Made by a program: the position numbers and the translations under genes. From contig NZ_CP062229.1 of NCBI RefSeq assembly GCF_024707545.1, positions 5,065,501-5,129,500 of the forward strand: 64,000 nucleotides of DNA. Reading direction: 5' to 3'. The notes below the pieces were generated by a model. That model did not search any database, was not told where the DNA came from, and saw nothing but the letters and a program-made list of their open reading frames with translations. The stretch comes from Mesorhizobium onobrychidis. Lineage in GTDB: Bacteria; Pseudomonadota; Alphaproteobacteria; Rhizobiales; Rhizobiaceae. Of the stretch, positions 59,972 to 64,000 are shown piece by piece; the first letter of the stretch is position 1, and every line of letters begins with the position of its first letter.

Positions 59972-60198
59972 CAGCGTTTGCCCACGCGCTTCGGCGCGGC
60001 GGCAAGCGCGGCGGCGGCAGCCATATCGTCGGCTTCCTTTTCCAGGCGCAGCTCGCGCAGCCGCGCGGTCTTGGCTTCCCGGGCCTGGCTGACGGCATCC
60101 TGCTCGGAAATGATTCGGTTGAGCGACATGGACTGGGTCTGGGCCTTGCTGAAGACGGATTCGGCCTGGTCGCGGGATTTCTTTGAGGTGGCGGTCAA
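59971..60198 (-). CDS. Small basic helical protein, 75 residues
   Basis: TTG 60198 is preceded by GGGAGAAAGACC; ATG 60222 is in frame but lacks a site. The product reads LTATSKKSRDQAESVFSKAQ, then SLNRIISEQDAVSQAREAKT and RELRLEKEADDMAAAAALAA. It is highly charged and helical with a basic end (PKRVGKR). Function unknown. First of the four-gene run towards ykgJ-like. Confidence 0.62.
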   Translation of the reverse strand: MTATSKKSRDQAESVFSKAQTQSMSLNRIISEQDAVSQAREAKTARLRELRLEKEADDMAAAAALAAAPKRVGKR

Positions 60199-60369
60199 GG
60201 TCTTTCTCCCGGTTCGGAGCATGATGCCGCAAAATGGCGAGACCGGTCTTTCGACCAGGACCACGCACAAAGCAATACGGCAGTCGGATTCAAATTGCTG
60301 TGCATCCTTAACACGTTCAAGCGAACGCGCGGTGCTCTTTTCGAACTTTTGAGGCGCCCCAAATGCAAA

Positions 60370-60390
60370 AGGTCAGGCATTGCCTGACCT
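60370..60390. repeat. Palindrome AGGTCAGGCA-T-TGCCTGACCT
   Basis: Ten-base perfect arms around one base. It lies next to the RIME-like element and could form a cruciform or hairpin. There is no T-run on either side in the expected place. Confidence 0.6.
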
Positions 60391-60396
60391 CCGCTG

Positions 60397-60482
60397 AAGC
60401 GCTGCGCGTCCAGTTGAACGCGCTGACACTTCTCATCTGCGCATGATCCTTTCCGGAAACTGATGTTTCCCGGGTCATGCGC
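60397..60482. repeat. RIME-like double palindrome, copy 3
   Basis: AGCGCTGCGCGTCCAGTTGA with the opposing AACGCGCTG, then GCGCATGATCC..GGGTCATGCGC enclosing TTTCCGGAAAC. It is the most diverged of the three copies. Confidence 0.65.
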
Positions 60483-60542
60483 GGAATTCGCCATTCACCG
60501 GTGCCGGTACATCCGCGGTCACCGGCGAGGCTGAATTCCGTT

Positions 60543-60752
60543 TTAGGCCGCCTTCAACTGATCGGCGGACATCTTGCCCGACTTGTTGTCGCGGACCATC
60601 TCGTAGCCGAGCTTCTGGCCCTCGACGATGTCGCGCATTCCGGCGCGCTCTACGGCCGAGATGTGGACAAAAACGTCGGCCGAGCCGTCGTCAGGCTGAA
60701 TAAAACCAAAACCCTTGGTGGCGTTGAACCATTTAACTGTGCCTGTGCTCAT
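60543..60752 (-). CDS. Cold-shock protein (CspA family)
   Basis: 69 residues from ATG 60752 (GGAAAGGGTTCGTT upstream). It is a single cold-shock domain with RNP1 [11 protein letters not shown] and RNP2 [10 protein letters not shown], starting [12 protein letters not shown]. It binds single-stranded RNA or DNA and melts structure. A promoter about 145 bases upstream gives a long leader, a common trait of cold-shock messages. Confidence 0.96.
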   Translation of the reverse strand: MSTGTVKWFNATKGFGFIQPDDGSADVFVHISAVERAGMRDIVEGQKLGYEMVRDNKSGKMSADQLKAA

Positions 60753-60897
60753 AACGAACCCTTTCCGTGGCAAATATTCGTTCGCCGTCATGCGAATGCA
60801 CAACAGCGTTTGTCTCGATTTTGATGGGGGAAGTTCGTCAAAGGCGCGCCTGGACACGCGGATAACAAAAGTCGGTCAAACAAATATCGACGAAATG
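60753..60897 (-). other. Long 5' leader of the cold-shock gene
   Basis: About 140 bases between the probable start point near 60891 and the ATG at 60752. It begins A/T-rich. Such leaders fold differently with temperature in other cold-shock genes; whether this one does cannot be told by eye. Confidence 0.5.
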
Positions 60898-60926
60898 CTT
60901 TTAGACTTCTTTTGGCGTCGTGTCAA
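60898..60926 (-). promoter_or_regulatory. Strong candidate promoter of the cold-shock gene
   Basis: Read on the minus strand: TTGACA (60926-60921), 17 bases, TAAAAG (60903-60898). The -35 box is a perfect match and the spacing is ideal. Confidence 0.75.
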
Positions 60927-61263
60927 TTTTTTGCTTTTGCCGCCCGGCGGACCGGTCGACGCAAGCCTGGTTGCGCAGGCAATCCGATGGCGGATCTGGC
61001 GCCGAAACCGGGTCAGCGCCAGCTGTTAAAAAAAAATCGCACCATGCCGGGAACCATTTTGGCATCCGTGCATTTTGGATATCGTCAGCAGTTCATGAGA
61101 GCAATCTTAGGAAGGCTGACACAAAGGACGCCTCCCGTGCAATAAAACGTGCGAGGGGCGTTCTTTTATGGCGCCCGTAGCGCCGGCTTCACATCACAGC
61201 GATCATCATCGGCAGGATTTCGTGGCGGAAGCCCAGCCCCGAACGCGGCGTTCTAACCAGGCC
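60927..61263. other. Intergenic region between GST and cold-shock promoter
   Basis: 337 bases. Apart from the hairpin at 61126-61163 there is no recognisable feature. Small frames on the plus strand lack ribosome sites. A T-rich stretch around 60927-60940 lies upstream of the cold-shock promoter and might be an UP-like element. Confidence 0.45.
61126..61163. terminator. Strong hairpin after the GST gene
   Basis: GGACGCCTCCCGTGC (61126-61140) and GTGCGAGGGGCGTTC (61149-61163) pair at 14 of 15 positions, counting G-T pairs, with an 8-base loop. TTTTA follows on the plus strand and CTTTGT on the minus strand, so it can stop transcription from the GST gene and may act both ways. Confidence 0.65.
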
Positions 61264-61917
61264 CTATTCGTCAGGGCCGGGCTCCGGCCATGTCTCCCTC
61301 GCTGCCTCCGCATACCAGTGCCGCATTGCCGATGTTGAGAGCATAGCGTCGACATAGGCGCGGGTGTCCGGCGCCAGCGTGCCGCCATAGGTGTCGAAGC
61401 GGGTAACGACCGGCGCATACATAGCATCCGCCGCGGTGAAGTGGCCGAACAGGAACGGTCCACCCTTGCCGTATTTTTCCCGGCATTCCCGCCACAGTGC
61501 CTCGATGCGCGCCCGCTGCGCCTCGCCTTCGGCGTCGAGCGGCTTGTGGCCCTTCGGCCTCCGCAGGTTCATCGGCCAGCCATAGCGGACCTCACGAAAG
61601 CCGGAATGCATCTCGGTCGCCGCCGAACGGGCCAGCGAGCGAGCGCCGATATCGGTCGGCCACAGCTTCTTTTCCGGGAACAGGTCGGCGAGATATTCAA
61701 GAATGGCAAGGGTTTCCCAGACAATCCTGCCATTGTGAATCAACACCGGTACCTGGCCGGTCGGCGACACTTTGGCCAGATTGGCTGATGTCTCGGGCGT
61801 GCGCAGGCGCACGAAGCCTTCCTCGAATGGGATCTCCAGATGCTTCATCGCCACCCATGGCCTGAGCGACCAGGACGAAAAGCATTTGTTGCCGATAAAG
61901 AGCGTGAGTTCAGCCAT
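61264..61917 (-). CDS. Glutathione S-transferase family protein
   Basis: 217 residues from ATG 61917 (GGGAGGGACA); an upstream ATG at 61953 is less likely. Thioredoxin-like domain: LTLFIGNKCFSSWSLRPWVA, with Ser positions near the active site, PTGQVPVLIHNGRIVWETLA. The helical domain has HFTAADAMYAPVVTRFDTYG. The motif CFSSWSLR is typical of a GST branch of unknown substrate in proteobacteria. It stands alone, with a hairpin downstream. Confidence 0.92.
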   Translation of the reverse strand: MAELTLFIGNKCFSSWSLRPWVAMKHLEIPFEEGFVRLRTPETSANLAKVSPTGQVPVLIHNGRIVWETLAILEYLADLFPEKKLWPTDIGARSLARSAATEMHSGFREVRYGWPMNLRRPKGHKPLDAEGEAQRARIEALWRECREKYGKGGPFLFGHFTAADAMYAPVVTRFDTYGGTLAPDTRAYVDAMLSTSAMRHWYAEAARETWPEPGPDE

Positions 61918-62083
61918 TGTCCCTCCCAGCCTTGCTGGCGCGTTCGGGCGCACCCTATCCTGTCCGCCTCGCCGCCGGAAGCTATTCCGCTCGACCGGCC
62001 GAGCCTGGAACCGAAGCCGCGCCTGCCCCGTTTGTTTTGATGCCCCGTTTTTGGGCGAGTGAACCTAGGCAGGAGATGCGGCC

Positions 62084-62263
62084 ATGGTGAACAGGGATGA
62101 GGTTGTGGGCCTAGCCAAGCAGCTCAAAGGTTCGGTGAAGAAGGCCGCCGGCAAGGCCACCGGCAACAGGCGCGTCCAGGCTGAAGGCGCGGCGGATAAG
62201 ATCGCCGGCAAAATGCAGAAGGCCTATGGCGACATGAAGGACAAGCTCAGGAAGGTGCTCTGA
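62084..62263 (+). CDS. CsbD-family stress protein
   Basis: 59 residues with AGGAGATGCGGCC before ATG 62084. Starts MVNRDEVVGLAKQLKGSVKK, then AAGKATGNRRVQAEGAADKI and QKAYGDMKDKLRKVL. This is the CsbD pattern (V.G..KQ.KG..K...GK.TG......G......G). CsbD proteins are general-stress proteins in Bacillus and other bacteria, with no fixed biochemical role. It converges on the metallophosphoesterase gene with a shared terminator. Confidence 0.92.
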   Translation: MVNRDEVVGLAKQLKGSVKKAAGKATGNRRVQAEGAADKIAGKMQKAYGDMKDKLRKVL

Positions 62264-62294
62264 TCCCTGCGCTGCCGTTTCAACGGCGATGAGG

Positions 62295-62318
62295 AAAGCG
62301 GCTTAGGCCGCCTTTTGT
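62295..62318. terminator. Bidirectional terminator between csbD and the phosphoesterase
   Basis: AAAGCGGC, TTAG, GCCGCCTTTT form a stem with one bulge followed by TTTTGTTT on the plus strand, and AAAG before it gives CTTT on the other strand. It lies between converging genes. Confidence 0.7.
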
Positions 62319-62337
62319 TTGCTTTCGGTTGCTGCCG

Positions 62338-63468
62338 TTACAAGTTCAGGCTCTTGGAGAAAGCGTTGGTGAAGGCGATCTCGCCATGGTCACCGATGGC
62401 TTCGCCAAGCACCACGTCCATGCTGTCGCTGGTCACCCGCATCAGCGCGAAGCCGCCCATATAGGCGGCCTTCGGCTTGAACAGATCGAGCCCATCGCTA
62501 CGGTAGATCATCGGTGTCTCGTGCTGGTGGCCATGGAAGATGCCGATGGCGTTGTAGCCCTTCAGCGCCGCCAGCAGCGCCTGCCGGTCCGCCTCGCTCC
62601 ACCAGTGCGGCGCACCAGTGCCGTCATCGTCGAAGGTTCCTTTGGCGGCATCCCACCGTTCGACCGAGAAAACATCCCAGCCATAGTGCTGGAACAGGAT
62701 GACGGGGCGGCCGTCCGCCGCGTGGGCCGCCAAATCCTGCTTCAGCCATGGCAGGCCGGAGACCGCACCGTGGCCGGTGTCGCCGGGAAAACGATGCGTC
62801 TGGACGAGATGCAGGCCGCCCCAGTCCCATGAGTAGCAGTCGGTGTCGACATCGTAGTCGGTTACCGGCACCGGCGGCTTGAAGAACACGCCGGCACGAT
62901 GGTTGACCTCGACATAATCGCGCATTTCGCGGCGATACCAGTCGACGTGGTTCGGCGGACCGTTCTGGTCGAGATCATGGTTGCCGAGCCCGAGATAGAC
63001 CGGCACATGCACGCGATCGGGGCCGACGCCCTGCTGGTAACGCTGGCTGAACTGGAGCAGCTGCGTGCCTTCGCTGGGCTGGGTGACCTGGCCGCCGCCG
63101 TCGTCGGTCATGTCGCCGCCGACGACGAGGCCGAGCGGCGTGCCGATACGGCTGCCGGCCGAGCGCAGGCCGGTGGCGATGCCGTTGATTTCGGCCGGCC
63201 ACTCCTTCTCGCCAACACCGTTCAACGCGGCGACGCTGCGCAGCAAGGCGGCGTCGGTCTTGCCTTCCTGCTGACAATTGGGGCTCAGCCCGCTGGCCAT
63301 GCGGCAGGCATGGACATCGGCGACGAACAGGAAGGTGGCGTCGACGACCGGAACGCGCTGCCCGGTCTGTCCGAGCGCCGGTCGCGCAAGGGCGCCGGCC
63401 GCAGCAAATCCCGCCGCCTGCGCCAGGAAGCTGCGCCGGGAGAGTGATCCTGCCGAGATGCGATTCAT
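62338..63468 (-). CDS. Tat-exported calcineurin-like metallophosphoesterase
   Basis: 376 residues from ATG 63468. The Tat signal is SLSRRSFLAQAAGFAAAGAL. Metal-binding blocks of the phosphoesterase fold: FLFVADVHAC (D-x-H), VVGGDMTDDGG (GD-x-x-D), LGLGNHDLDQNG (GNHD), ILFQHYGWD, and IFHGHQHETP (GHxH). It probably removes phosphate from an unknown periplasmic ester. The inserts SPNCQQEGKTD and PPNHVDWYRREMRDYVEVN resemble a PLC-like/metallophosphatase branch in rhizobia. It converges on csbD. Confidence 0.92.
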   Translation of the reverse strand: MNRISAGSLSRRSFLAQAAGFAAAGALARPALGQTGQRVPVVDATFLFVADVHACRMASGLSPNCQQEGKTDAALLRSVAALNGVGEKEWPAEINGIATGLRSAGSRIGTPLGLVVGGDMTDDGGGQVTQPSEGTQLLQFSQRYQQGVGPDRVHVPVYLGLGNHDLDQNGPPNHVDWYRREMRDYVEVNHRAGVFFKPPVPVTDYDVDTDCYSWDWGGLHLVQTHRFPGDTGHGAVSGLPWLKQDLAAHAADGRPVILFQHYGWDVFSVERWDAAKGTFDDDGTGAPHWWSEADRQALLAALKGYNAIGIFHGHQHETPMIYRSDGLDLFKPKAAYMGGFALMRVTSDSMDVVLGEAIGDHGEIAFTNAFSKSLNL

Positions 63469-63595
63469 GGCGCGAAATTCAGCACAGCCGGCGCCTCTTT
63501 GTCCAGTTCCCTCGAACGGTATGTCGACACGGCCCCGCAGGTCTGGCATTGCTTTCAGTGTCAGGACTCAACTTGCGCGGGCAGACGAGGACGCT

Positions 63596-64000
63596 ATGAA
63601 GACTATATCCATCGGCACGGCACTCACCATCCTGGCGAGCGCCGCTCATGGTGCCGAGTGCGTTGACGCCAAGGCTGCCAAGGCCGGCTTCATTCTCGAA
63701 AGGCCCGGCATCCACAGCGAGTTTCGACCGGCGGCGGCTGGAATGGTGTCGGTTGCCAACGAATACCAATCCCAATCGCCGCAGACGCAGTTTCTGTTCG
63801 GCGGCTTGATCGAGGTGTTTCGCGACAGCGAGACCGGTCAGCTTGCGATGATCCCATTTTCCGATCTCAGAAAGCTGTTTCCGCTCAAGGCCGGGGCGAA
63901 AAGCAAGACCGTGTTCGTCCGCCTCGCAGCAAACAAGCAGCCGAAGGGCACCGAGACGCTCGAGATCAACGTCAAGGGCAAGGAGACCTTCAGCCTGGGC
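63596..64000 (+). CDS. Exported protein of unknown function, C-terminus beyond window
   Basis: ATG 63596 after GACGAGGACGCT; 135 residues are visible and the frame is open at the edge. Signal peptide: MKTISIGTALTILASAAHGA, cleavage near AHGAE. The mature part (CVDAKAAKAGFILERPGIHS, LFGGLIEVFRDSETGQLAMI, LEINVKGKETFSLG) has one Cys near the start and no motif I know. Divergent from the phosphoesterase gene; the 127-bp gap probably holds both promoters. Confidence 0.7.
   Translation, partial: MKTISIGTALTILASAAHGAECVDAKAAKAGFILERPGIHSEFRPAAAGMVSVANEYQSQSPQTQFLFGGLIEVFRDSETGQLAMIPFSDLRKLFPLKAGAKSKTVFVRLAANKQPKGTETLEINVKGKETFSLG

Larger units (their letters stand above)
60223..60542. other. Intergenic region holding a palindrome and a RIME-like element
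   Basis: 320 bases between the four-gene run and the cold-shock gene, both on the minus strand. It contains the palindrome at 60370-60390 and the RIME-like element at 60397-60482. The remaining 150 bases nearest the small genes probably hold their promoter. No gene is seen. Confidence 0.5.

Overview
The window reads as chromosomal DNA from a high-GC alphaproteobacterium of the order Hyphomicrobiales, most likely Mesorhizobium or a close relative. This rests on the gene families and their order (HAD hydrolase-ribF-ileS; two M16 peptidases-patatin; rsmD-rluB; a CIRCE-controlled groESL), on RIME-like double palindromes, and on several families of long palindromic intergenic repeats. The genus call is an inference; no database was searched. 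No rRNA, tRNA, CRISPR array, prophage or conjugative module is visible.

Layout. 1-13.8 kb: an HNH endonuclease cut by the window edge, a frameshifted RibD/DHFR-like gene, a LysR regulator divergent from an exported metallo-beta-lactamase-like protein, a phosphosulfolactate-synthase-like gene divergent from a CapA-family gene, an orphan cytochrome c with a small exported partner, a LuxR-type regulator, a signalling locus (PAS-rich hybrid histidine kinase with two OmpR-type regulators) and a CDF-like transporter. 14-30 kb: core housekeeping genes (patatin, two M16 peptidases, rsmD, a pseudouridine synthase with a repetitive Arg/Pro-rich tail, tadA, a lipoprotein, ileS, hdeD, ribF, a HAD hydrolase), then a broken TadG-like gene. 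30-44.6 kb: accessory DNA with an IS481-family insertion between a GST gene and hxlR, a second decayed hxlR fragment about 7 kb away, a DMT exporter with its LysR regulator, an L,D-transpeptidase/OmpA pair, an aminopeptidase-like lipoprotein, and an old-yellow-enzyme/SDR/TetR locus. 44.6-52.3 kb: a CAP-domain protein, a marR-emrA-emrB efflux operon, an AraC regulator, an IS4-family element with intact ends inserted in a palindromic repeat, and a MarR-GNAT fusion. 52.3-64 kb: groESL, a TetR-osmC-snoaL locus, a duplicated snoaL/lysE segment flanking a glyoxalase-like gene, a run of very small genes, a cold-shock gene with a long leader, a GST, csbD, a Tat-exported metallophosphoesterase and the start of an unidentified exported protein.

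Several loci have a recurring design: a regulator divergent from the genes it probably controls, with dyads in the shared promoter (LysR/MBL, LysR/EamA, TetR/SDR-OYE, TetR/osmC, HxlR/GST). The most distinctive features are repeat-driven: four identical 57-bp hairpin units that run into the ileS stop codon, a palindromic repeat lying in frame inside the N-terminus of an M16 peptidase, an IS481 copy whose transposase borrows its stop codon from the target duplication, and an IS4 copy nested in another palindromic repeat. I found no clear, wholly new multi-gene system. The best candidates for a second look are the M16/repeat fusion, the ileS-proximal array and the cluster of tiny genes at 59.4-60.2 kb.
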